The notes below the pieces were generated by a model. The model was not told where the DNA came from and did not search any database. It saw nothing but the letters and a program-made list of their open reading frames with translations. A stretch of DNA of 64,000 bases from Tepidimonas taiwanensis (GTDB taxonomy: Bacteria > Pseudomonadota > Gammaproteobacteria > Burkholderiales > Burkholderiaceae_C): assembly GCF_020162115.1 (NCBI RefSeq), contig NZ_CP083911.1, positions 248,001 to 312,000 of the forward strand, read 5' to 3'. A program made the translations under genes and the position numbers. Within the stretch, counting starts at the first letter, position 1. Every line of letters begins with the position of its first letter. Shown here piece after piece: positions 42,237 through 51,657 of the stretch.

Positions 42237-45200
42237 ATGAATTCCCGCTTCTTTATCGAGCGGCCGATTTTTGCGGCCGTGTTGTCCATCGTCGTCGTGC
42301 TGGCCGGACTGGTGGCCATGCGCGTGCTGCCCATTGCGCAGTATCCCGAGATTGCCCCACCGACCGTGACCGTCACCGCGTCGTACCCCGGGGCATCGGC
42401 CGAAACGCTGGCCACCACGGTGGCTGCGCCGATCGAGGAGCAGCTCTCGGGCGTGGAGGGGCTGCTGTACTTCAGCTCGAGCGCATCCTCCAACGGTACC
42501 GTCGAGATCACCGCCACGTTCGAGGTGGGCACCGACATCGACAAAGCCACCTTCAATGTCAACAACCGGGTGCAATTGGCGATGCCGCGCTTGCCCGATG
42601 AGGTGCGGCGCAATGGCGTGGTGGTGGCCAAGCGCTCCAACAACTTTTTGTTGGTGATTGCACTGACCTCGCCGCGAGGTACCCACGACGAGCTGTTCCT
42701 GTCGAACTACGCCACGCTCAATATCGTGGATGAGCTCAAGCGCATCCCAGGCGCGGCCGACGTGCAGGTGTTTGGCGCGCGTGACTATTCCATGCGGGTG
42801 TGGCTCCATCCCGAGCGCATGGCGCAGTTGGGTGTCACGCCGGCTGACGTCGCGGCGGCCATCAGCGCGCAAAACGCCCAGTACGCGGCTGGCAAAATCG
42901 GTGCCGAGCCGGCCCCGGCAGGCCAGGTGCTCACTTACACCGCCACCGCGCGTGGGCGACTGCTGCGGCCCGAGGAGTTTGGCAACATCGTCTTGCGCGC
43001 CGACGGCCCTAACGGGGTGTTGCGACTCAAAGACGTGGCGCGGGTGGAGCTGGGCGCACAAAGCTACGACCAGTCCAGCTACGTCGACGGCAAGCCCTCC
43101 ATCGCCATTGGCGTGTTCTTGCAATCGGGGGCGAACGCGCTGGATGTGGGCGATGCGGTCAAGGCCAAGATGGCCGAGTTGCAGCGCGAGCGCTTCCCCG
43201 AAGATGTGGCGTACCTCATCCCGTACGACACCACCCGGTTTGTGTCCGCCTCCATCCATGAGGTGGCCAAGACGGTGCTCGAGGCCGCCCTCATCGTGCT
43301 GGTGGTGGTGTATGTTTTCTTGCAGACGTGGCGCGCCACGCTCATCCCCATGCTGGCGGTGCCGGTATCGTTGATCGGCACGTTTGCGGGGTTGTGGCTG
43401 CTGGGTTTTTCGATCAACACGCTCACGCTGTTCGCGATGGTGTTGGCCATCGGTATCGTGGTGGACGACGCCATCATCGTGATCGAAAACGTCGAGCGCC
43501 TCATGCGCGAGGAGCGCTTGAGCCCGTTTGCCGCCGCTGTCGAAGCGATGCGCGAGGTTTCCGGTGCGGTGGTGGGCATCGTGCTGGTGCTGTGCGCGGT
43601 CTTTATTCCCGTGGCATTTATGGGTGGGATCGCGGGGCAGCTCTATCGCCAGTTTGCGGTGACGGTGGCCATCTCGGTGGTGCTCTCCGGGGTGGTGGCG
43701 CTGACGCTCACACCGGCGCTGTGCGCCCTGCTGCTCAAGCCGCACACGCCCGGAGGGCCCACGCGCGCCGAGCGCTGGTTTGCGCCATTCAATCGCGGGT
43801 TTCAGTGGTTGACCGACCACTACTTGCGCGGGGTGGACTTGGCGCTGCGGCGGCGCCTGGCGGCGCTGGTGGCCTTTGTGCTGATATTGGGGGGGGGCGG
43901 CTGGCTCCTGGTGACGGTGCCCAGCAGTTTTGTGCCAGAGGAAGACCAAGGTTACATCATCGCCTCGGTGGTGTTGCCCGATGGCGCGACGCTGGCGCGC
44001 ACACAGCGCGCCACCGAGACGCTGCGGCAAATGAACGCGGACAACCCAGCCATTCAAAACTTCTTCGCGATCAATGGCTTCGACTTTATCGGTGGTGGCG
44101 CGAAGGCAAACGCCGCGACGATCTTCATCCCGATGAAGCCGTGGGAGCAGCGGCAACAGAGCGCGCAGGCGCTGGCGCAAGCCGTCTCGGGCATGGGCCT
44201 GGCGCTGCCCGACGGCATTGCCTTTGCTTTCAATCCGCCGGCCATCATGGGGTTGGGCCAGGCGGGCGGCTTTGAGGTCTATGTGCAGGGGCGCACCGAG
44301 CCCGACCCGATGAAGTTGGCCCAGGTCACGCAGGACTTCATCGCGGCACTCAGTCGCCACCCCGCACTGACCGGCCTCAACACCTTCTACCGCCCCACGG
44401 TGCCACAGCTGCGCGTGGAGGTCGATCGCGAAAAGGCACTGGCTCTGGGGGTGTCGGTGGACGAGGTGTTTGCCGCTTTGCAGGTGCAGATGGGGTCGTA
44501 CTACGTCAACGACTTCAACCGCCAGGGGCGTACCTATCGGGTGACGATCCAGGCCGATGCCCCCTTCCGCGCCCGGCCCGAGGATTTGGGACGGCTGTAT
44601 GTGCGCTCGCGCACCAGCGGGCAGATGATCCCGCTCAAAGCGCTCATCCGCGTGGACAACATCGTCGGCCCCGAGCAGGTGGAGCGCTACAACGGCTATA
44701 TCGCGGCCAAGATTTTCGGTAACGCTGCACCGGGCTACAGCTCGGGCGAGGCCATCGCCGCCGTCGAACAGGTGGCGCGTGAAACCCTGCCGCCCGGCTA
44801 CAGCATCGAGTGGACCGGGCAGGCCTATCAGGAGAAGCGCACGGGCAATGCTTCGGTGTTCGCCTTCGGCTTTGCGTTGATCATGGTGTACCTCATTCTG
44901 GCGGCGCTCTACGAGCGTTGGGGGGTGCCGCTGGCGGTGATGCTGGCCGTGCCGTTTGCCGTGACGGGGGCGTTGTTGCTGGTGTTTTTGCGCGGAATGG
45001 AAAACGACATCTACTTCCAGATCGGCTTGGTGGTGCTCATCGGTCTGGCGGCGAAGAATGCCATCTTGATTGCCGAATTCGCCATGCAAGGCATGGAGCG
45101 CGGCCTGTCGGCCGTGGCCGCCGCGCGCGAAGCCGCCCGGCTGCGCTTTCGCCCCATCGTGATGACCTCACTGGCGTTTGGTCTGGGGGTGGTGCCGCTG

Positions 45201-45383
45201 ATGATCGCCACCGGTGCCGGTGCCGCCGCCCGGCAATCGATGGGCACGGGCGTTTTTGGCGGCATGGTCGTGGCGACGTTCGTGGCTCCGCTGTTCATCC
45301 CGCTGTTTTTCACCTTGTTGGCGCGCAAGCCGCGCCCCACACACGGCCATGCGTCTGGCGCAGCCGAGGAGGTGTCGGTATGA
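42237..45383 (+). CDS. RND multidrug efflux pump (AcrB/MexB, HAE1 family)
   Basis: 1,048 aa. It starts MNSRFFIERPIFAAVLSIV and has 12 membrane segments. The proton-relay aspartates are in the TM4 motif (IGIVVDDAIIVIENVERLM), and the two large periplasmic loops follow TM1 and TM7. It exports drugs, dyes or solvents in exchange for protons as a trimer. GGGAGG precedes the start. The stop overlaps the start of the outer membrane gene (ATGA-type overlap at 45380-45383). Confidence 0.97.
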   Translation: MNSRFFIERPIFAAVLSIVVVLAGLVAMRVLPIAQYPEIAPPTVTVTASYPGASAETLATTVAAPIEEQLSGVEGLLYFSSSASSNGTVEITATFEVGTDIDKATFNVNNRVQLAMPRLPDEVRRNGVVVAKRSNNFLLVIALTSPRGTHDELFLSNYATLNIVDELKRIPGAADVQVFGARDYSMRVWLHPERMAQLGVTPADVAAAISAQNAQYAAGKIGAEPAPAGQVLTYTATARGRLLRPEEFGNIVLRADGPNGVLRLKDVARVELGAQSYDQSSYVDGKPSIAIGVFLQSGANALDVGDAVKAKMAELQRERFPEDVAYLIPYDTTRFVSASIHEVAKTVLEAALIVLVVVYVFLQTWRATLIPMLAVPVSLIGTFAGLWLLGFSINTLTLFAMVLAIGIVVDDAIIVIENVERLMREERLSPFAAAVEAMREVSGAVVGIVLVLCAVFIPVAFMGGIAGQLYRQFAVTVAISVVLSGVVALTLTPALCALLLKPHTPGGPTRAERWFAPFNRGFQWLTDHYLRGVDLALRRRLAALVAFVLILGGGGWLLVTVPSSFVPEEDQGYIIASVVLPDGATLARTQRATETLRQMNADNPAIQNFFAINGFDFIGGGAKANAATIFIPMKPWEQRQQSAQALAQAVSGMGLALPDGIAFAFNPPAIMGLGQAGGFEVYVQGRTEPDPMKLAQVTQDFIAALSRHPALTGLNTFYRPTVPQLRVEVDREKALALGVSVDEVFAALQVQMGSYYVNDFNRQGRTYRVTIQADAPFRARPEDLGRLYVRSRTSGQMIPLKALIRVDNIVGPEQVERYNGYIAAKIFGNAAPGYSSGEAIAAVEQVARETLPPGYSIEWTGQAYQEKRTGNASVFAFGFALIMVYLILAALYERWGVPLAVMLAVPFAVTGALLLVFLRGMENDIYFQIGLVVLIGLAAKNAILIAEFAMQGMERGLSAVAAAREAARLRFRPIVMTSLAFGLGVVPLMIATGAGAAARQSMGTGVFGGMVVATFVAPLFIPLFFTLLARKPRPTHGHASGAAEEVSV

Positions 45384-46834
45384 CGTTGCATGCACGAGGA
45401 ACTGCGCGGCGATGGGGGTCGCTGTTGGGGGTGGCTGTGCTGGGCGGATGCGCCATGGTGGGGCCGGACTACGAGCGTCCCGCAGTAGAGTTGCCTGCGC
45501 ACTTTCCGGTGGCCACCGTCACGAAGTCCGAGGCCACGGCGACGGTGTCGCCGACGTGGTGGACGCTGTTGGGTGACCCCACGCTCGACGAGCTGATGGA
45601 GGCCGCGCGCCGCCACAACACGGATGTGCAGGCGGCGGCGGCGCGCGTGGAACAGGCCGAAGCGCTGCTGCGCGAGGCCGAGGCTTTGCGCTGGCCAACC
45701 CTTGGGTTGAACGCCGCGGCGACGCGCCAGCGCAGCAGCGCGTTGGCCCCCGGTGGTACCGGGGCCGCGTACGAAACCTACCAGCTCGCGGGCACCACGA
45801 GTTTCGAGATCGATTTCTGGGGCCGATTGCGCCGGGCATCGGAGGCGGCGCGTGCCCAGGCGCTGGCCACGGACTACGCTCGCGAGGTCGTTTGGCAGAC
45901 GGTCAGCGGTTCGGTGGCCCAAAGTTACTTCACGCTGCGTATGCTCGATGAGCAAATCGCGCTCAGCCGCGAGACGCTGGCGTCGCGCGAGGAGAGCCTG
46001 CGGCTGTTGCAGCTGCGCCTGCAAACCGGTGCGGCCACCCGTATGGAGGTGGAGCAAGCCGAAGCGGAGCGAGCCGAGGCCGCTGTGCAGTGGCGCGAAT
46101 TGCAGCGCCAGCGTGAGCTGGTGCGCTCGCAATTGGCGCTGTTGACCGGGCAGCCAGCGCTGCAGCTCGAGCCGGGGCGGCTCGGTGACATGCCGCTGCC
46201 ACCCGTGCCGCCGCCGGGGTTGCCCTCGGCGCTGCTGGAGCGTCGCCCCGATGTGCGGCAAGCCGAGGCCTTGTTGGCTGCCGCCAACGCGCAAATCGGT
46301 GTGGCGCGTGCGGCGATGTACCCCAGCATCGTGCTGACGGGGGCGGCAGGTGGGCTCAGCACCGAGCTGGCGGACTTGCTCAAGAGCGGTGCGCGGTTTG
46401 GCTCACTGGGCCTGACGTTGGACTTGCCCCTCTTCGATGCGGGGCGGCGGCGCGCGCAAACCGCCCAGGCCGAGGCGCGTCAGCGCGAGGCACTGGCGAC
46501 TTACCGCGCAGCGGTGCTGGCGGCGTTTCGCGATGTGGGCGATGCGCTGACCGATTGGGAGGCCGCGCGTGCCGCGCAAGCCGACGTGGAGGCGGCTGCA
46601 CAGGCCAGCGAGCGGGCGTTGCGTGCCGCGCAGCAACGTTACGAGGTGGGTTATGCGAGTTACCTGGAGCTGCTCGATGCCCAGCGCAGCGCCTATGCGG
46701 CGCGGCTGCGCGTGGTGGAAAACCGCCGCGCCCAGTTGAGCGCGACGGTGGCGGTGTTCAAAGCCCTGGGCGGCGGCTGGTCGGCACCCGAGCGGCTGAC
46801 GGCGTCGCGTGACAGTGGCCATCGTGAGCGTTAG
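45380..46834 (+). CDS. Outer membrane efflux lipoprotein (OprM/NodT family)
   Basis: 484 aa. The lipobox GGC (Cys24) and the family start CAMVGPDYERP are typical. Two tandem OEP repeats build the long alpha-helical tunnel (about 55-250 and 265-465); LLERRPDVRQAEALLAAANA marks the second. The trimer forms the exit duct for the RND pump encoded before it. It starts inside the acrB-type stop codon, so translation is coupled. Codon choice over the whole operon is somewhat less GC-ending than in neighbours. Confidence 0.95.
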   Translation: MTLHARGTARRWGSLLGVAVLGGCAMVGPDYERPAVELPAHFPVATVTKSEATATVSPTWWTLLGDPTLDELMEAARRHNTDVQAAAARVEQAEALLREAEALRWPTLGLNAAATRQRSSALAPGGTGAAYETYQLAGTTSFEIDFWGRLRRASEAARAQALATDYAREVVWQTVSGSVAQSYFTLRMLDEQIALSRETLASREESLRLLQLRLQTGAATRMEVEQAEAERAEAAVQWRELQRQRELVRSQLALLTGQPALQLEPGRLGDMPLPPVPPPGLPSALLERRPDVRQAEALLAAANAQIGVARAAMYPSIVLTGAAGGLSTELADLLKSGARFGSLGLTLDLPLFDAGRRRAQTAQAEARQREALATYRAAVLAAFRDVGDALTDWEAARAAQADVEAAAQASERALRAAQQRYEVGYASYLELLDAQRSAYAARLRVVENRRAQLSATVAVFKALGGGWSAPERLTASRDSGHRER

Positions 46835-46934
46835 CGCTGTGTGCGGTGCCGCGCTCCGGTGGTTTTTGCATGTGGCTGCAGCGCGCGCCGCATCGCCGTC
46901 ATCACGGCCCGCCCCGCTGCGCGCAGCGGTCGCG

Positions 46935-49436
46935 TCAGTGCGCGGTGCTGGCGCGGATTTCGTCGACGGTTGTCAGGCCCTGCAATACCTTGAGGATGCC
47001 GTCTTGGCGCAGCGTGCGAAAGTAACCGGTGCTCATGGCCGAGCGCACCAGCGCTTCGGGCGCGGCTTTCGTTTGGATCAGCCGCCGCAGCGGCGCATCC
47101 ACCACCAGCAGCTCATGGATGCCGATGCGTCCTTTGTAGCCCGTGTGGTCGCACTGCGGGCAACCACGGGCACGCGCGTGGCCGAGCCCCATTTGACCCT
47201 GGCCGTAGCGGGCCAGCCATTCGTCGCGTAACGCATTCGGCGATGGCCGCATATCCTCGGGAAGCGCGTGGGCATAATCGGCCATGAGCTCGTCCAAGGT
47301 GGCGGCATCCAGCGGCTCTTGCACGCGACAGTGCTGGCACAACTGCCGCACCAGGCGTTGTGCCAGCACCGCGGCCAACGAGTCCGCAAAGTTGAACGGA
47401 TCCATGCCCATGTCCAGCAGCCGTGTCACCGTCTCGGCCGCGCTGTTGGTGTGCAGGGTCGACAGCACCAGGTGACCTGTGAGCGACGCCTCGACTGCCA
47501 TTTGCGCGGTTTCGGCGTCGCGGATCTCCCCTACCATGATCACGTCGGGGTCGGCGCGCAGCAGCGCCCGCAGCGCCGCGCTGAACGTCCAGCCGATGCG
47601 GGGGTTGACCTGAATTTGACGCAAGTCGGGATTGGTGATTTCGACGGGATCCTCGGCCGTCCAGATTTTGCGATCGGGCGTGTTGAGGTGTTGCAGCAGC
47701 GAGTGCAGCGTGGTCGTCTTGCCCGAGCCGGTGGGGCCAACGCACAGCACCATGCCATGGGGTCTTTGTACCGCCTTCAGCAGCCGGGTTTGGTTCTCTG
47801 GGGCCATGCCCAACGCTTCTACAGGCAGCGGTTTGGCCGACGCCAGAATGCGCAGAACGATGTCTTCCGCGCCGCCATGGGTGGGGATGGTGGCCACGCG
47901 CAGCTCGATGCGGTGTTGCGGCGAAAATTTCGCAAATTCAATTTTGCCGTCTTGGGGTTTGCGTCGCTCGGAGATGTCGAGCTCGCACATGATTTTTATG
48001 CGCGCCACCAGCGCTGCCCGGTAGGTGTGTGGCAACTCCATGTATGGCCGCAGCCGCCCGTCTTTGCGCAGGCGGATGCGCACCTTGCGTTTGCCCGGGT
48101 AGGTTTCGATGTGAATGTCCGAGGCCCCTTGTTGGTGCGCGTCGATGATGATGGTGTTGATGAGCCGCACCAGTGAGTTGTCGGATTGCTCTACCGGGGG
48201 CGCGGTTTCCGTCTCGTCGTCTGTTCCCTGTTCGAGCGACTCGAGCAGCTGTTCCGGTGACGTGGGAACGCTGGCGTCGGCGTCGGCCACCGGCGGCGTG
48301 CCGGCGTCGAGCCCGAAGCGGGCGTAGAGGTCGGTGATGGTGTGGCTGTCCAGCGACTGGCTGCTGAGTGCCGGGACCACCTTGCACTGCAGTGCGAACT
48401 CCAGCTCGTCGATCGTCGCGCGGCGTGACGGGTCCTCGGCCGCAATGATCAGCGTTCCGGTCTGCCACAGCAGTGGCACGATGCGCAGCTTGCGTGCGGT
48501 CGCCAGCGGCACGCGGCGCAGGGCGTCCGCGTCGACCGGAAACTGCGTCAGGTCGACGACCGGGTAGCCCATCTTGCGCGCCAGCGCGATGCGCAGCTGT
48601 TCGCGCGACAATTGACCTGTGCGAACGAGCAATTCGCCCAGCGGGGTGTTGCGTTCGCGTTTTTGTTTTTCGAGCGCTTCCTGAAGCTGTGCTTCGGTGA
48701 TGAAGCCCAGGGCCGTCAACGCCTCGCCAATACGAACGAGTGGCATGCGCTGCTGCTCCTCCAGCGCCTGGAGGAGTTGCTCGGGCGTGACGATTTCCTC
48801 GATCAGCAGGAAATCCCCGAGCTTGCGTTGACGCAAGGCATCCTGTTCGCGCGCTGCACGCTCGACGGCGTCGGGTGTGATGGCCTGTTGCGCAATCAGC
48901 ACCTGACCGATCACTTCGCCGATATGAAACGCTTCGTAAGCCTCCCTGGGAATGAAGATGCGTCGCACCCGGTCCTGGTCGTCGATGGGCTCGAAGAGAA
49001 ACAGGCCGGCATCCGTTTCCGCGTGGCCGATGGTCGTGCCTTCGTGGATGCTCCCATCACGCCATGAAAGCCGGTAGGGAAGCCGTGGACGATAGTCAAC
49101 GAGTTCTTCTAATTGGCGATTTGCCTCGCCCGCGAGCAGCGTGTTCGTCGGGGCCAACGGCTCCGCCAGGACCAGCCGCCGGAACATGTCGAAACGCAGG
49201 GGCACCACCGCGCGCGACGGGGGCACCTGAACCTGGATGACACGCCGCTCCCAATCAACCGCGATCAACAAACACGATCGGGTCTGGCGGTTGGCTCCCT
49301 CGACCTCGCACGGCTTCGGTCCGTCGGCACCGTCGTCCGCGGCGTAGCCCACATATGGGGGAGTAGGCCACCGAAGTGCGGCGGGTCCAGAGGATCGTTG
49401 CGTGTTAACGAGGGGATCGGCTGCGTCGTCAGGCAT
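46935..49436 (-). CDS. MshE-like GspE/PilB-family secretion or pilus ATPase
   Basis: 833 aa. The C-terminal ATPase is complete: Walker A GPTGSGKTT (567-575), Asp box near 595-600, Walker B DPDVIMVGEIRD, His box LVLSTLHTNSAAETV, and the zinc cysteines 700, 703, 759 and 762. The N-terminal part has several MshEN-like motifs (for example KLGDFLL...ALEEQ, RIGEAL...ALEKQ, PLGELL...ALARK, residues about 172-290), which in MshE bind cyclic di-GMP. A further N-terminal domain (55-165) is unassigned. No other pilus or secretion gene is near, so the partner system is elsewhere. Confidence 0.88.
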   Translation of the reverse strand: MPDDAADPLVNTQRSSGPAALRWPTPPYVGYAADDGADGPKPCEVEGANRQTRSCLLIAVDWERRVIQVQVPPSRAVVPLRFDMFRRLVLAEPLAPTNTLLAGEANRQLEELVDYRPRLPYRLSWRDGSIHEGTTIGHAETDAGLFLFEPIDDQDRVRRIFIPREAYEAFHIGEVIGQVLIAQQAITPDAVERAAREQDALRQRKLGDFLLIEEIVTPEQLLQALEEQQRMPLVRIGEALTALGFITEAQLQEALEKQKRERNTPLGELLVRTGQLSREQLRIALARKMGYPVVDLTQFPVDADALRRVPLATARKLRIVPLLWQTGTLIIAAEDPSRRATIDELEFALQCKVVPALSSQSLDSHTITDLYARFGLDAGTPPVADADASVPTSPEQLLESLEQGTDDETETAPPVEQSDNSLVRLINTIIIDAHQQGASDIHIETYPGKRKVRIRLRKDGRLRPYMELPHTYRAALVARIKIMCELDISERRKPQDGKIEFAKFSPQHRIELRVATIPTHGGAEDIVLRILASAKPLPVEALGMAPENQTRLLKAVQRPHGMVLCVGPTGSGKTTTLHSLLQHLNTPDRKIWTAEDPVEITNPDLRQIQVNPRIGWTFSAALRALLRADPDVIMVGEIRDAETAQMAVEASLTGHLVLSTLHTNSAAETVTRLLDMGMDPFNFADSLAAVLAQRLVRQLCQHCRVQEPLDAATLDELMADYAHALPEDMRPSPNALRDEWLARYGQGQMGLGHARARGCPQCDHTGYKGRIGIHELLVVDAPLRRLIQTKAAPEALVRSAMSTGYFRTLRQDGILKVLQGLTTVDEIRASTAH

Positions 49437-49477
49437 GGCAGTGCGTCATGGAACTTGGCCTCCCTGGTTGCAGCCGA

Positions 49478-51046
49478 TTATGACGGCATCGGCGGGGGCG
49501 CGGGGCGATACTGCAGCGCTTCCGCCACATGCGCGGCCTGCACGCGCTCGCTGCCGGCGAGGTCGGCGATCGTGCGCGCCACGCGCAGCGCCCGGTGTGT
49601 GGCGCGACCGGACCAGCCCAGGCGGGTGGCCGCCTGCTGCAGCAGTTGCCGCGCGGCCGTGTCCAGCGCCGCGTGCGCCAGCAGCGCGTCACCCTGCAGC
49701 GCGTGGTTCGGGTGCCCCTGCCGCGCCTGCGCCCGCTCGCGCGCTGCGCGCACACGCTCGCGCACCACGGCGGTGGATTCCGCGGGCGCCGCCTCCAACA
49801 GGGCTTGGGGTGGCAGTGCCGGCACGTCCACCTGCAGGTCGATGCGGTCGAGCAGGGGGCCGCTGAGCCGGTGGCGATAGCGCTGCACCTGGTCCGGCGT
49901 GCAGCGGCAGGCGCGTATCGTCGATCCCAGATAGCCGCAGGGGCAGGGGTTCATGGCCGCGACGAGCTGAAAGCGCGCCGGGTACTCGACTTGGCGCGCC
50001 GCGCGCGACAGGCGCACCCGGCCGGTCTCCAGCGGTTCGCGCAGCGCCTCCAACGCAGGGCGGGGGAATTCCGGCAACTCATCCAGAAACAGCACGCCGT
50101 GGTGGGCGAGTGAAATCTCCCCCGGCCGCGGGGGCACGCCGCCGCCCACCAGCGCCGCCGCGCTGGCGGTGTGGTGCGGCGCAGCGGTGGGGCGCTGGCG
50201 CCAGCGCGCCGGGTCGAAGCGGCCCACCAGCGAGGCGATCGCGGCGCTCTCCAGCGCCTCCTCTTCCGTCATCGGCGGCAGCAGCCCGGCCAGCCGCTGC
50301 GCCAGCATCGACTTGCCGGCACCGGGCGGTCCGCACAACAGCAGGCTGTGGCCGCCCGCGGCGGCGATTTCGAGCGCCCGCCGCGCCGCCGCCTGCCCGC
50401 GCACGTCGGCCAGGTCAAGGGCGGGGCTGTCATCCGGTAACGGCCGGGGACCGGGGACGACGATCTCCCACACGGGGGCTGGGGCGTCCGCGGGCGGTGC
50501 GCCGGGCGTGCCCGTCGCGCCCGGAAAGCGCCGCACCACGTCGAGCAGGTGCGCGATGCGCACGACCCGCACCCCGGGCACGAGGGCGGCTTCGGCCGCG
50601 CTGTCACCCGGCAGCACCAAGGTCGATGGCGGTGCGCCATGCCCCATTTCGGTGCGCAGGCCCAGCGCCATCGGCAACGCGCCGCGCACGGGGCGCAGCG
50701 CGCCACTGAGCGACAGCTCCCCGGCGTATTCGTGGCCGTCGAGCGCCGCTGTGTCGAGCTGGCCGCTGGCGGCGAGGATGCCGAGCGCGATCGGCAGGTC
50801 GAAGCGCCCCGATTCCTTGGGCAGGTCCGCCGGCGCCAGGTTGACGGTGATGCGCTTGGACGAGGGCCATTCCAGCCCGCTGTTGAGGATGGCCGAGCGC
50901 ACGCGCTCGCGCGCCTCCTTCACCTCGGTTTCCGCGAGCCCCACCAGCGTGAGGCTGGGCAGCCCGTTGGCCAGGTGCACCTCCACGTGCACCGGCAGCG
51001 CCGCCAGCCCCACGAGCGTGCGGCTGCGCACCACGCACAGACCCAT
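49478..51046 (-). CDS. comM: Mg-chelatase-like AAA+ ATPase ComM/YifB
   Basis: 522 aa. N-terminal domain (EVHLANGLPSLTLVGLAETE), the AAA+ core with Walker A GPPGAGKSMLAQRLAG and Walker B HGVLFLDELPEF, and the MCM-like Mg-chelatase C-terminal part with the Cys motif NPCPCGYLGS. ComM is a hexameric helicase that drives branch migration during natural transformation. The ATG at 51046 gives the standard start MGLCVVRSR. The upstream gap to glnK holds a heptamer repeat tract. Confidence 0.95.
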   Translation of the reverse strand: MGLCVVRSRTLVGLAALPVHVEVHLANGLPSLTLVGLAETEVKEARERVRSAILNSGLEWPSSKRITVNLAPADLPKESGRFDLPIALGILAASGQLDTAALDGHEYAGELSLSGALRPVRGALPMALGLRTEMGHGAPPSTLVLPGDSAAEAALVPGVRVVRIAHLLDVVRRFPGATGTPGAPPADAPAPVWEIVVPGPRPLPDDSPALDLADVRGQAAARRALEIAAAGGHSLLLCGPPGAGKSMLAQRLAGLLPPMTEEEALESAAIASLVGRFDPARWRQRPTAAPHHTASAAALVGGGVPPRPGEISLAHHGVLFLDELPEFPRPALEALREPLETGRVRLSRAARQVEYPARFQLVAAMNPCPCGYLGSTIRACRCTPDQVQRYRHRLSGPLLDRIDLQVDVPALPPQALLEAAPAESTAVVRERVRAARERAQARQGHPNHALQGDALLAHAALDTAARQLLQQAATRLGWSGRATHRALRVARTIADLAGSERVQAAHVAEALQYRPAPPPMPS

Positions 51047-51142
51047 GGCGATCAACCCTCCCGTCAGATCGGTCAGCTCGCGATCATGCCACGCGCAACG
51101 CGGTGGCTTGGACGTGCCGGGGCACGGAAACGACGGCGCGGC

Positions 51143-51205
51143 GGGTTCGGGGTTCGGGGTTCGGGGCGAGGGGCGAGGGGCGAGGGGCGAGGGGCGAGGG
51201 GCGAG
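51143..51205. repeat. Heptamer tandem repeat tract between comM and glnK
   Basis: Three copies of GGGTTCG (51143-51163) run without a gap into six copies of GGGCGAG (51164-51205), with a partial further copy after them. Period 7, 63 bases, all repeats exact. It ends 4 bases before the sigma-54 promoter of glnK and lies between the divergent comM and glnK genes. Confidence 0.95.
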
Positions 51206-51208
51206 GGC

Positions 51209-51224
51209 TGGCACGCGTTGTGCT
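51209..51224 (+). promoter_or_regulatory. Sigma-54 promoter of glnK-amtB
   Basis: TGGCACG, CGTT, GTGCT: the -24 GG and -12 GC are separated by exactly 10 bases as sigma-54 requires. It is about 54 bases before the glnK start. glnK-amtB is the classical NtrC and sigma-54 target under nitrogen shortage. I did not identify NtrC sites. Confidence 0.8.
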
Positions 51225-51277
51225 TCATCGGGAGCGGAGTTTCGCCATCCCGATGCGCTCCCAAGGAAAGGATAGCC

Positions 51278-51616
<339 letters not shown>

Positions 51617-51657
51617 CACCCGCACCCACCCGTTCCCAACGTTGCAAGGGGATTCCC

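Noticed and set aside
42129..45089. A long open frame (986 codons) opposite the RND pump gene
   Set aside because: High-GC antisense frame rich in His and Arg with no recognisable domain; the plus-strand pump is unmistakable.
51143..51205. Heptamer tract as a CRISPR array
   Set aside because: Repeat units are 7 bases with no spacers and no cas genes nearby; it is a simple tandem repeat.
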